DNA of 64,000 nt. Source: Rhodosorus marinus (lineage: Eukaryota; Rhodophyta; Stylonematophyceae; Stylonematales; Stylonemataceae). Each line of letters begins with the position of its first letter. Position 1 is the first letter of the stretch. The stretch is taken from positions 558,001-622,000 of the forward strand of contig JAMWBK010000010.1 in NCBI GenBank assembly GCA_029953675.1, read 5' to 3'. The translations under genes and the position numbers were made by a program. Shown piece by piece: positions 55,283 through 64,000 of the stretch. The notes below the pieces were generated by a model. It did not search any database and was not told where the DNA came from. It worked only from the letters and a program-made list of their open reading frames with translations.

Positions 55283-56123
55283 TCTTGTCTAAACCTTTGT
55301 CCGGGCACAGCCCCCTCCTGCCTCAATCCCGTCGGTCGCCTACCCCAAACGAAAACCCTAGTTTAGATAGTCATTATTTATTTGCCTTTTAATTTATATT
55401 GTCCAATTAACATCCATGGGAAACCATAAAGCTTAATAATTGGCCTTAGCTTAACCGAATTTACCAACTAAGAATTGTAATTGGATAGAATAAAAATTTG
55501 GGGAATAATAATTGGATTAATCGTTTTAGGGCACGCGCTCTTTCGTAGCCTCAACCGTGACTGGCGAGCATCGCTAGTTGAACACAAGGCTTGGAAAAGT
55601 TGTATGAAATAACAGATGGATGTAAATCGTTTCGAACCAGCCCGCAGATGAGATACAAGAGCTCCCTCAGCTGATCTTCCGAGGGGCGATGTGGCTCGGG
55701 GCTTTCCTCTCGGATCTGATTCGGCTCTTTGGCTATTTAGAGAAGTCGCTATCTTGAAGATCGTGGTGGACACAGTCTCAAGCGGCTCATGCATACCGCT
55801 GGCGAGAGTTCATCGTCTGTACGGGGCTGTCCACTGGCAGGGATTTGCCCTCTGACACTACGGCTCTGCGGTTCTGCTGCGGGGGTCCTGGGCGTCAGCG
55901 ACCCCGCACGTCGATGCTCACGGCATTCCTTCTGATCCCGGTCGTTCACAGGCATTAATTCTAATCTCGAACGTTGCAAGGGTTCACCTCCGGGAGTCTG
56001 ACCAGCCTTTCTTTTTGTTTGAATAACGCATCCGAAGTTCAGCAGAAGGCCGATGATGCTGTTCCGATGATGTGATAATGTCCTAATTAGTAATTTAGTA
56101 CAGATTTCAAGTCTGAGTACAAG
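55283..56123. other. Spacer between kelch-BTB paralogues
   Basis: 841 nt, AT-rich from about 55340 to 55520. Short ORFs only. It should contain the promoter of copy A and the 3' end of copy B. Confidence 0.45.
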
Positions 56124-57707
56124 TTAAGAGTTGGAAGAAGGCCCTGCCTCCGTCTGAGGACGCCTCCTGAGCACTTCGTCCTGGACCTCGTTTAAAATAC
56201 TTTGGGGAAGTTCTGCGATAACTTCTTCATTGACGAGCAGATTATCGTATCTCTCAATTATGTAGTCCACGCAGGCGTCCCTTAGAAAATCAAGGTCGAA
56301 ATATTCTGCCTGTTCCAGCCTTTTTCGCAGCGTGGAAGTACCAATACTTGAAACAGCTCCCATTTTACAGTGTTCCAGGAGCTCAATTGTTCCGTGCAGG
56401 TCCGCAAGGTCCATCAGTTCAATCGTAGTGTCCAATGTTTCACGCTTTGTAGGTAAACGGCCACTGTACAAGTAAGTCACGAATTCTAAGAGAGCCTTCC
56501 TTGAAACCCCTGGTACCTTGACTTCGGCTGCCACAGACTCTTTCATTCGACTTGAAAACATTCTGGCAAAGTACGGCGATCGAAGCGAAAGCATAAATCG
56601 ATGACCGAAGACTCTTGAGCCATCGTCACAGGCAAGCTTAACGTCTGAGAGCACCTCGCTGTCTACCATCCTCGCAAAATCGAGCCCGAGCAAGCTCAAG
56701 CTTCGTACTTGCTCCTTGCCATCGGATGCCGACTCTCGAATCTCGTAGAAATACAAATCGCTCAGTTGCTCTTCGTTTGCACCTGCAAAAACGTAGATCC
56801 CGTTCTCTACTATTGCTGCTCCGTGGTGAATGCGACCGCTTGGGGCGGATCCACCGTCCGTACATGGATATTGAACTTCGATATAACCAGTGTTCAAGTC
56901 ACAAAGGACCACGTCGTTGAGGTATTCGCCGTTGAAGCCACCAAACACGTAGAGCTTTTCTCCATACGCAAGAAGCGAGTGTCCTTGACGGGCGAACCTC
57001 TGACCGCTATAGAAACGTGTAATTGTACCCGAGAAATCCATTTGCATCAGGTCAAAGAAGTGATCACCTTCGTTCTCTCCTCCAACGATATAAATGTGTT
57101 CCCCGACAGTCACGGCATCATGACCGCGGCGTGCAAGCCCCGGGCAATCATCGAGAGCAGTTGTAGCTCCGGACACTAGGTCGATACGGAAAGGCCGCCA
57201 AAAATATCCCTCCGCGTTGACCCCACCGAAGATGAAAAGATGGCCGTCCAGAAGAGCAGCGCTGTGCGAGCAGCGGAACAAATCAACGAACACATCTCCA
57301 GAAAGAGCTAAACTGCTCCAAGAGTACTTGTTTGCAACACTCACGTCGAGAACATAAACTAGTCCTCCAAGGTACTCCTCTCCGTCAAAGCCGCCGTAAA
57401 CGTACAGCTTTCCTTTCTCCGCGTCGTAGGTTCCTGAAAACCCAAAGCACGAGGGTGGTGGATCACCCTCGACCGTAGCAACCTCTGACCAACCAACCTG
57501 TTCATTAAATATGCACAAATCGTTCAGGTAGTCGTCCTTGCCTTCCCCTCCGTAAGCATGTAACGACTGGGAATCTTCGTGCCAAAACACGGAGGGTCCC
57601 CATCTCCTCGATGGAAACGACCCAACATCGTCACTTCGTTCGCTCCTGACCCTACCAGATCGTCGATTATCAAGTTGCTTCCATCGTGTGCTATCAAAGA
57701 AATCCAT
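56124..57707 (-). CDS. Kelch-repeat plus BTB protein, copy B
   Basis: 527 aa, no introns, the same architecture as copy A and alignable throughout: start MDFFDSTRWKQLDNRRSG against MDVIDTTRWNRLKNLRYD. Kelch blades include KLYVYGGFDGEEYLGGLVYV, HIYIVGGENEGDHFFDLMQM and KLYVFGGFNGEYLNDVVLCD. The BTB domain starts near residue 355 (LSDVKLACDDGSRVFGHRFM, VTYLYSGRLP). The likely role is a cullin-3 substrate adaptor. By eye identity to copy A is roughly half, so the duplication is not recent. The C terminus is distinct (RRRPQTEAGPSSNS). Confidence 0.9.
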   Translation of the reverse strand: MDFFDSTRWKQLDNRRSGRVRSERSDDVGSFPSRRWGPSVFWHEDSQSLHAYGGEGKDDYLNDLCIFNEQVGWSEVATVEGDPPPSCFGFSGTYDAEKGKLYVYGGFDGEEYLGGLVYVLDVSVANKYSWSSLALSGDVFVDLFRCSHSAALLDGHLFIFGGVNAEGYFWRPFRIDLVSGATTALDDCPGLARRGHDAVTVGEHIYIVGGENEGDHFFDLMQMDFSGTITRFYSGQRFARQGHSLLAYGEKLYVFGGFNGEYLNDVVLCDLNTGYIEVQYPCTDGGSAPSGRIHHGAAIVENGIYVFAGANEEQLSDLYFYEIRESASDGKEQVRSLSLLGLDFARMVDSEVLSDVKLACDDGSRVFGHRFMLSLRSPYFARMFSSRMKESVAAEVKVPGVSRKALLEFVTYLYSGRLPTKRETLDTTIELMDLADLHGTIELLEHCKMGAVSSIGTSTLRKRLEQAEYFDLDFLRDACVDYIIERYDNLLVNEEVIAELPQSILNEVQDEVLRRRPQTEAGPSSNS

Positions 57708-57843
57708 CGGGATCTAACGACGCGCTCACACGCGCAGAAGATCCAGTCCTCTTCGAACCCGCCAACGTATCGGGTTCCGCTTCAACCGAACAACGTCTTC
57801 TGCAGCTAGGGCTGCGAAGACGATCTCCGTCTACGTCCTCTGC

Positions 57844-57871
57844 CACCTGAGATGACAGAGCATCTCAGGTG
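57844..57871. repeat. 11-bp perfect inverted repeat
   Basis: CACCTGAGATG (57844-57854) and CATCTCAGGTG (57861-57871), 6-nt loop. It overlaps the proposed start codon of the gene at 57852. Confidence 0.75.
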
Positions 57872-58250
57872 CCATTTGATGATATGGAGAAGCCGCAGAT
57901 CTCCTTTCAGACAGTTTTCTGGGCGTAAAGCTGATCTGTATGAAGCGTGTCGCGCGGGCGACACTGATGTATTGGCAGCCGGATTGAGAAGCAATCTGAA
58001 CATTTCAAGATGCGAGAAGGTGAGTGGAGAACCGAATTGCGATGTCTCAAAGTACGCGTTATCTTGACTCGCTGGCACGGTCATGTTCACGCAGGGCAAG
58101 TGCTGCCTTTCTTGGATCAGCTATGTCAGCTGGTCAGAACTGTCCGAGCTACTAATTTCCGTGGAAAGAATCCGAAGTTTGTTTCAGAATGAGTTTCCAC
58201 TGACAGGCAATATCCATCCAATAACCAACGCAAATCTGGAGTTCCATTGA
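57852..58250 (+). CDS. Small ankyrin-like two-exon gene
   Basis: Exons 57852-58019 and 58095-58250 join in phase 0 (donor AAGGTGAGT, acceptor CACGCAG) to 107 aa. The first exon contains KADLYEACRAGDTDVLAAGL, similar to the opening of an ankyrin repeat. The second reads SELSELLISVERIRSLFQNE, then PLTGNIHPITNANLEFH. One incomplete ankyrin repeat is too little to assign a function. It could be a truncated relic. It is divergent from kelch-BTB copy B, whose start lies 145 nt away. Confidence 0.4.
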
Positions 58251-58440
58251 AAAATATTTATTAATTTGATTAGAGGTGACATTTTTTGTCTATACTGAAA
58301 ATAATAATTAGATAGAACCCGCGAAACACGTACAATGATTAGTGTAATGGGAAAATCTAAGCGTGTGGATTGGTTGATCGTCGCCGTCCGGAGTCGAAAG
58401 ATTGATTTTAGTTTCAGAGAAATATGTTTGCTTTCAACAA

Positions 58441-58590
58441 AGCGGTAAGCTACCTTCCCATCGGGATGGGGAAAAGGGAAGCACGTTCAAGGTGGCCCTA
58501 GGTCGGTCAGAAACGTGCACAGTGGCCTTTGAAGTGACCGATTTTCCGATTGGAAAAAAGCGAGTGCGCAACGGAAAATTAATTTTCTAT
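58441..58590 (+). repeat. Direct repeat flanking the gypsy pair, left copy
   Basis: The shared order AAGCTACC, CAAGG, ACGTTCA, CAGTGGC, CCGATTTTCCGA and GCGCGCA-like blocks is repeated at 60399-60531, the same orientation. It may be a remnant of the element's end or of an LTR. Confidence 0.55.
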
Positions 58591-58606
58591 TTTCTGACAT
58601 TCAGCG

Positions 58607-58643
58607 CCGGGAATAGCTTGTCCGGGGGACAAGCTATTCCCGG
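58607..58643. repeat. Perfect 17-bp inverted repeat, 3-nt loop
   Basis: CCGGGAATAGCTTGTCC (58607-58623) pairs exactly with 58627-58643 around GGG. It sits at the upstream edge of the gypsy relic. Confidence 0.85.
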
Positions 58644-59700
58644 GGCTCAAGAGTACCTGGGACCGCCTGGTACGGGACTATTTGGTCCGCCCAAGGGACC
58701 AGCGGGAGCTGATGTCGGCGGGCTTCAAGGCAAGGGCGCTGACGATATTCAACAACGTTGCCACAGAAATCCGGAGGCGGATGCGGCCACGCTGTAGACT
58801 CGTTTGAGAGCACAGCTCTTCAACCACGCGCAAGTATTTTCCAGAGTGGGGGAGATCGGCGGGATCGAGCACCGTAGCAAACTTGTGGACGGAGCCATCC
58901 TGTCCTGTGCTCCTCTGCGAAGGCAGGCTCCGAAGGAGCTTTCGAGGGGAAAAGAATTAGCCCGCCCGGATGCAGAAGTCCTGGAGCCGGCGGGGTCACC
59001 CTGGGCTACATACAATGTAGTAGTGCCCAAGGGAAAGGGAGGATACCGGGTGACTACAATCTTCCGACGTCTGAATTCAGTCACGGAGCCGGATTCCTTC
59101 CCTTTGGAGGCCGCCGGACTGTTTGGTTTGGTTGGGGTCCAGGAGGGTATCTCCGCAATGGATCTAAAAGATATTATTTCTAGGTAAAATTGGCGTGGAC
59201 TCTAGACCTCTGACGGCCGTCAAGACACGAGAGGGCCTGCTCCAGTACACGCGAATGCCGCAAGGGTTGCGAAATTCGCCGGCAACTTTTCAGAGTGTTA
59301 TCAACGAAACCCGAGGAGAGGGTGCGGAAGAACGTCTGCGTGACCTGAGAGAGGTACTCTCATTATTGAAGGCCCGAGGTGTTCGACTCAATTTGGAGAA
59401 GTTCAGATTCGGAAAACGACGTGTCGAGATCCTGGCACATGAGGTGGGTGCGGGAGGGAGTTAGGCCGAATGAAGGACACCTGAAAGCAATACGTGAGTT
59501 ACCGGAGCCCAGTGATGGCGCATCGTTGCTTCGTTTTATCGGCACGTGTCGATTCTTCGAACCTTTTCTACCTGATTTTTCTAGGAGGATACAACCCCTC
59601 TACGAGGTATTGGCCGGAAGTTCGTGGAACAAGCAGAAGCGGAGGAAACAGCAGAAGGTTGTCATCGAACATTTTAGGCCGAGGCTCCCGGCGTGACAGA
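58644..59700 (+). mobile_element. Ty3/gypsy polymerase relic, plus copy
   Basis: Frames at 58804-59187, 59195-59464 and 59379-59696 trace a gypsy reverse transcriptase: GSPWATYNVVVPKGKGGYRV, FRRLNSVTEPDSFPLEAA, then LQYTRMPQGLRNSPATFQSV, VRLNLEKFRFGKRRVEILAH and LRFIGTCRFFEPFLPDFSRR. The catalytic Y-x-D-D region between NSPATFQSV and LLKARGVRLN is missing (about 30 residues deleted), and at least two frame breaks occur. The element is dead. Confidence 0.8.
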
Positions 59701-59704
59701 AGCC

Positions 59705-60345
59705 ACTTCAACGCTGCTGGTCTGTTACGATCTTCACTGGTTCAACAAGCACATACGCACGGAACTTTTTCAGTGTGAGCACAACACCCAAGCACTCTTT
59801 CTCACTCACAGTATATCTAGTTTCGGCTTCTGTGAATTTCCTCGATGGGAGGAAATCGGTCGAAGGTGACCATCCGCAGTCTTCTGCAGTAACACTCACC
59901 TACTCCTACATCACTCGCGTACGACCACCTTGTCTTTCCTCCTGGTGCCACCGATGCCAACACAATCGGATTCGAGAGTTCAGACCGCAAGCTAACAAAT
60001 GCGTACTTCTGCAGCTGAGTCCACTTCTTGCCAAAATGTTCGATGACAACTTTCTGCTGTTTGCTCCGCTTCTTTAGCTGCCCCGAACTTCCGACCAATA
60101 CGTCGTAGAGGGGTTGTATCCTCCTAGACAAATCAGGTAGGAAAGGTTCGAAGATGCCGATAAATCGAAGCAACGATGCGCCTTCATTGGCCTCCGGGAA
60201 CTCACGTATTGCTTTTAGGCGTCCTTCATTCGGCCCAACTCCCTGAAGCACCAAGTCCCTGAGGCCCACCTCATACCCGGGATCTTGTTCTGGCTACCTT
60301 CTGCTGCTTGCTCCGCTTCTTGCTCCGCTTCTTGTTCCACGAGAA
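59705..60345 (-). mobile_element. Ty3/gypsy polymerase relic, minus copy (RT end and RNase H)
   Basis: The minus strand reads VGPNEGRLKAIREFPEANEG, LRFIGIFEPFLPDLSRRIQP, then an RNase H domain: SYASDVGVGE, FLPSRKFTEAETRYTVSEKE, CLGVVLTLKKFRAYVL and VKIVTDQQ, with one frameshift near 59880. Its first half is the reverse complement of the plus copy (about 59465-59690), so the two copies converge and form a fold-back. The RNase H carboxylates (D, E, D) remain, but there is no intact reverse transcriptase. Confidence 0.8.
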
Positions 60346-60398
60346 TGCGACTTTGCAGTGAGGGGTGTTTCATCGAAAGTGTTGCGAGTCCGCAAAGT

Positions 60399-60531
60399 GG
60401 GAAGCTACCGGGATGAGGCAAGGGAAGAACGTTCAGGGGGTTCCTTGGTTAGAAGCATGGCGCAGTGGCTCTTGAAGGGGCCGATTTTCCGAGTGGAGAA
60501 AGCAAGCGCGCAGCAAATAGGTCGGTTTCTT
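60399..60531 (+). repeat. Direct repeat flanking the gypsy pair, right copy
   Basis: Partner of 58441-58590, in the same orientation, by eye roughly 70% alike. Confidence 0.55.
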
Positions 60532-60937
60532 TTGAACTGCACAGTTCACGGCACCCGCGCTATTGCTGCCTAGTTTGGCCTGCCTTTGGCATAGACTGAA
60601 TGGGTTCGATCCCCCCGACCTTTGTCACTAGAGACCTTGTGGAGTGGTTTCACCCTGCGCTGGGTCAAGTTCCCTGAATTTTGCCCTGGTAAGAGGTGGA
60701 CGTTAGCACTTCGTTTAGTGCCTATTCCTGAGATCGCTTCTGACATATTGCACAGCAAGCTGTTCAGCTGGATAAGCGAAGGCGATCTCCTTGGGGATTC
60801 CTAGCTTACAAGGAGCAGACCTCTCCCGGCAGTAGGCCATCAAGCTTTCAACCGCGAACCCAGACTATTTATATAGATAGTTGTTACAGTGACCAAAGTA
60901 CATATTTAGTTACAAATTAGCTCCTCCTCGAGTTCAC

Positions 60938-63900
60938 TTAGAGGTAGAGGGAGGCTTGGAATGCAACGCCGCGTTTCAATTTTTCGCTCCCGGCCTCGAA
61001 TTTCTCCTGCAGTTCAGTATTTCCTATGCTCTTTGCAGCAGCACGAAGCTGGAGTAGCAGCTCTTCCAGGCGTCGCATGCAGCGAATAATGCTCCCTTCG
61101 AACATCGTGGTCATCTTGCAAACTTCCACAAACGATTTACCGCTAGCCCATTCGTACATTACCGGCATCGCGCCCGGCTCAAAGCTCTGGACGTACTCTT
61201 CGATATCGAGTGGAATTTTGCACTCCTGGGTGATAACCCCAATGCGTGTTGCGACTTCGCGCAGCAGATTCAGAGCTTTCTGCAGGTGAGGCTGAAGCAC
61301 CAATGATTCGTCAGACCGCTCATCGAATACAAAGCACGAAAGCAGCGCGACAACCACTTCTGGAGCCATCTCGTTAAAGTTTCCGCCAAGCATCAGCTCC
61401 GTAATCACGAGCTCATCTGCGGTATTGATCTCACACGCCGTTCTCCCTGTTTCGCGGAAGTTCATAGAATTGAAATCAGCAATGAAACGAGCATGCGGCA
61501 CATCTGCATGTCTTTTAGTGCCAGCAAAACTAGAGAGCTCATCAAACCCACGAAGGGAACCAACCTACCTTTCATTTCGACAACGTCTCCGTGGGAGATG
61601 AAGCCAGCTCGTCGCAGAACTCTCTTCATTCGCTTCAGCTCGTCCTTCATGATGTGACCTCGCGCTAGCTTTACCATTCTCTTAGTCGCCTTGAGGTCCT
61701 CTTCAATCTTCTCCTTTTCTTTGTACAGTTTAAGCATACCCTAGGAAGCGAACAAGACGAGGAATTTTCAGCAATCACGATAGCAGCGAATGCTGTATCA
61801 AGGACTTTTGAGCTAATCGCTTACCTCGAAGTCCTTGCCCTCGGCCTCTACGCTGGTCTTTAGTGATGATGCCGATAGCTTGTCCTCCACCGTCTCCAGC
61901 TTGCGCAACAACGTCGAAAAGTTGTCCTCGTTTATGGACTGGTCCTCCTTTGGATCCAATTCAGGGACGACCTCCGAAAACCTTTTCTCCACTTCCATAA
62001 CGGATTTACCAACCTGAACCATACGAGGCAGCCGCGGTGGCCATGATTCAGAGGATGCCAACCACACTCGCCGAAGGAAACTTCCACAGAGCGAGTATAA
62101 ATTGTCGCTTACCGCCAGGCGATTGTCCTTTGGCTTCAAGTCTTTTGGTATGTACACACGAACAGCACTGATCCTCTCAAACATCTTCAAAGAGCACGGT
62201 ATTACAGCCCACTCCCCTGCCTGCTTGGGTTCTCTAGGACGGACCCGCATTGAGGTTCCACCCAACGAGGTGGGGTCGCAGTTCAATAGTACGTCGACTA
62301 TGTACCTTTCGCCATCGAACGTAAACGGACTTAGCTCAAATGCCGAAACCAGCAGCGGAGGGGAGGTCAATCAACACGAGTTTACATACCGATCTCCTTG
62401 CCCAGAAGAGTTCTTGCTTGGCTTTGTTCTCTTCGTAAAGTTGATAATTACTCCCCACCCGTATTCTGACAGCGGCTCAAAGTCAGTAACCTTCACCAAT
62501 CGACCTATCCAGTGCGGTTCGCATCAGCTACCCATCGAAAGCAAGAGCTATAATTTCCATCTTTGCCTACCTGGCTGCAGGAAAGGAACGATGTACTGGG
62601 GTTTAAAAACATACGACCTTATCTCCTGGAAGAGCGAGTCCTTCTGTGACACCAAGCTAGTGTACTCGGAAATCTGCGTAGTCCCAACAAGAACGAATGA
62701 TATACCGGCTTCAGAACAGTTTCAGTAAAACAAAAACCATGGGATTTAGCCCTCGCATATTCATAGAGGCATATTTGTGGCGTACGTCGTTCTCAAATCC
62801 AGACAGATCAATTTTCGCTTTGGAATCTTCCAAGGACACGAGCTTCGCCTCCGCATCCGGAAGAGCTCTGTCAGCCTGGAACTGCGCGAACGACTTCGAA
62901 ATTATGTATTGAGGGTCCGCCTCGTCTGCGCGGAGTAGATTCAGCAACATATTGTAGCCAAGATGGAAGGACGACTTCAACGGGTCGGTGTTTCCTAAAT
63001 CCAATGAAAACGTAAAGTAAGAAATGATGGTCTGCAACTGACCTGCGTTTTCGGTTCTGTTTGATGCTTACCTTTCAGAATCTTCTTTGCTTGTTCCGGT
63101 TCCATTTTTTCGTCGAACATAAGAATAGTGATACCTCTTTCGTCCAATCCACGACGACCCGCTCGACCACTCATTTGGATATACTCTCCTCCCGTAAGCC
63201 ATCGGAAAGATTCTCCGTCAAACTTTCTGGCGGCCACGAAAACAACGGTTTTTGCTGGCATATTCAGGCCCATTGAGAAAGTCTCAGTGGCAAACAGTGC
63301 TTTGATGAGACCTTCCCCGAACAAAATCTCCACGACCTAAGGCGAATGGTACGGAAATCAGTTTCTAATTCGATAATCGGAAAGACGAAATGCTCAGAAG
63401 CAAGAAATTCGTGCAACGCCTGGCCACGAACTATTGGGGAGAATTACGATATTCGAACATGACCCGAGGCGAGGCGCTCCGCGTAACCTCGGCCAGTGCC
63501 AGGCAATGTAGAAGGTGCGGCCGGACTGCCGTGCCAGTAACTCTCATTCTGGCTGGTGTAATTGCATCGCTGTCAGGCGGTCAAAAACCCGCGTTCGTGA
63601 CCAGCGTGCCATCTAGAACTAGTTTTCAATAGGACTGTTTGCCGTGCACTGCTCACCTCCTTCAGTATTGGTAACAGCCCAGAATGATGAATACCGATTC
63701 CTCGCTGAAGCAAGGGCAAGGCAGCGGTCAGCTGAGGCAGCCGTTGGTCTTCCTCCGACAGTGAATCAATCGCATGAGTGAAGACCTTCGCGAGAAAACA
63801 AGTTTAGAGTTCAAGAGAACCAGCTAATGTTAGCTTTGCCAATCGTACGCATCACGATCGTTTGGTTTTTGCAAACCTCTGCGATTAATCGTTTCTCTTC

Positions 63901-64000
63901 ATCATCAGTGAACTCTAGTTTCGACATCTGCAGAGCCAAACTCTCGCAATCTCGCCTCGAGAACGCGAAGACAATCACTGGATCGTAGTTTCTGTCACGA
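60938..64000 (-). CDS. MTR4: Mtr4 exosome RNA helicase, C-terminal part
   Basis: The gene enters from the right edge. Exons 63999-63877, 63785-63657, 63336-63072, 62994-62738, 62673-62571, 62504-62390, 62329-61825, 61740-61569 and 61446-60938 are all phase-consistent. Visible are the second RecA domain ([30 protein letters not shown], and motif VI in [17 protein letters not shown]), then the arch/KOW region ([25 protein letters not shown]), [17 protein letters not shown], and the terminal domain ending [20 protein letters not shown] to FQASLYL. Mtr4 unwinds RNA for the nuclear exosome in rRNA and snoRNA processing (established). The DExH half lies beyond the window. The second intron seen here (63337-63656) is 320 nt, longer than the others. 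Confidence 0.96.

Noticed and set aside
60595-60625. tRNA B-box-like GGTTCGATCC
   Set aside because: The T-stem does not pair properly and no A-box or acceptor partner fits on either side, so it is not reported as a tRNA.
1-64000. CRISPR array, operon or prophage
   Set aside because: No regularly spaced identical repeats, no polycistronic gene packing, and the genes are eukaryotic and spliced.

Overview
The window is eukaryotic nuclear DNA. Most genes are split by short GT-AG introns, mostly about 60-120 nt, often with a CTAAT- or CTGAC-like branch site about 15-40 nt before the acceptor. AATAAA signals occur, and the machinery is eukaryotic: Mtr4, TFIIIC, Ctf18-RFC, SUMO protease, AP180 and an NCoR-type corepressor. 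Coding DNA has roughly balanced GC, while several intergenic stretches are strongly AT-rich. A PLP decarboxylase with a possible transit peptide, together with the compact gene layout, would fit a small alga (a red-algal-type genome is my guess), but the sequence alone does not prove this. No CRISPR array, operon or convincing tRNA or rRNA gene was seen.

Layout. 1-1.6 kb: 3' end of a Myb-repeat protein gene. 3.0-3.3 kb: small acidic ORF. 3.75-4.5 kb: METTL5-type rRNA methyltransferase. 5.2-6.3 kb: coiled-coil protein. 6.9-7.7 kb: degenerate tandem repeat. 8.0-12.7 kb: very large NCoR/SMRT-like protein with a DAD/SANT module. 13.0-13.9 kb (minus): FAM173/ATPSCKMT-like methyltransferase. 17.9-21.1 kb: nine-exon protein built of repeated Vti1-N-like helical units and ending in a polybasic CaaX box. 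21.7-22.7 kb (minus): single-pass membrane protein. 25.0-25.6 kb: unidentified, possibly decaying gene. 25.8-28.8 kb (minus): TFIIIC TPR subunit (Tfc4/GTF3C3). 29.5-29.7 kb: copia reverse transcriptase relic. 29.8-31.8 kb (minus): 663-aa protein of unknown family. 34-37 kb: decayed non-LTR retroelement with an inverted second copy, flanked by a 64-bp direct repeat. 38.9-39.6 kb (minus): small three-exon gene. 41.2-42.3 kb (minus): ULP/SENP SUMO protease. 43.8-45.0 kb: DCC1. 46.3-48.4 kb: ANTH-domain AP180-like protein. 49.7-50.4 kb: alpha/beta hydrolase. 51.2-53.1 kb: Orn/Lys/Arg decarboxylase. 53.7-57.7 kb (minus): two tandem kelch-BTB paralogues. 57.9-58.3 kb: small ankyrin-like gene. 58.4-60.5 kb: two convergent gypsy (Ty3) relics inside direct repeats. 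60.9-64 kb (minus): 3' part of Mtr4, running off the window.

The genes do not form one pathway. Several are nuclear (chromatin corepressor, TFIIIC, Mtr4 exosome helicase, DCC1, SUMO protease) and two are vesicle-traffic related (AP180-like, Vti1-N-like repeats). The accessory DNA is mainly decayed retroelements found as inverted pairs, plus perfect hairpins. The strongest candidate for something undescribed is the repeated Vti1-N-like CaaX protein. Its introns fall at the same place in four of the five repeats, which suggests growth by exon duplication. All exon joins were made by eye from splice signals and reading phase, and have not been tested against transcripts.
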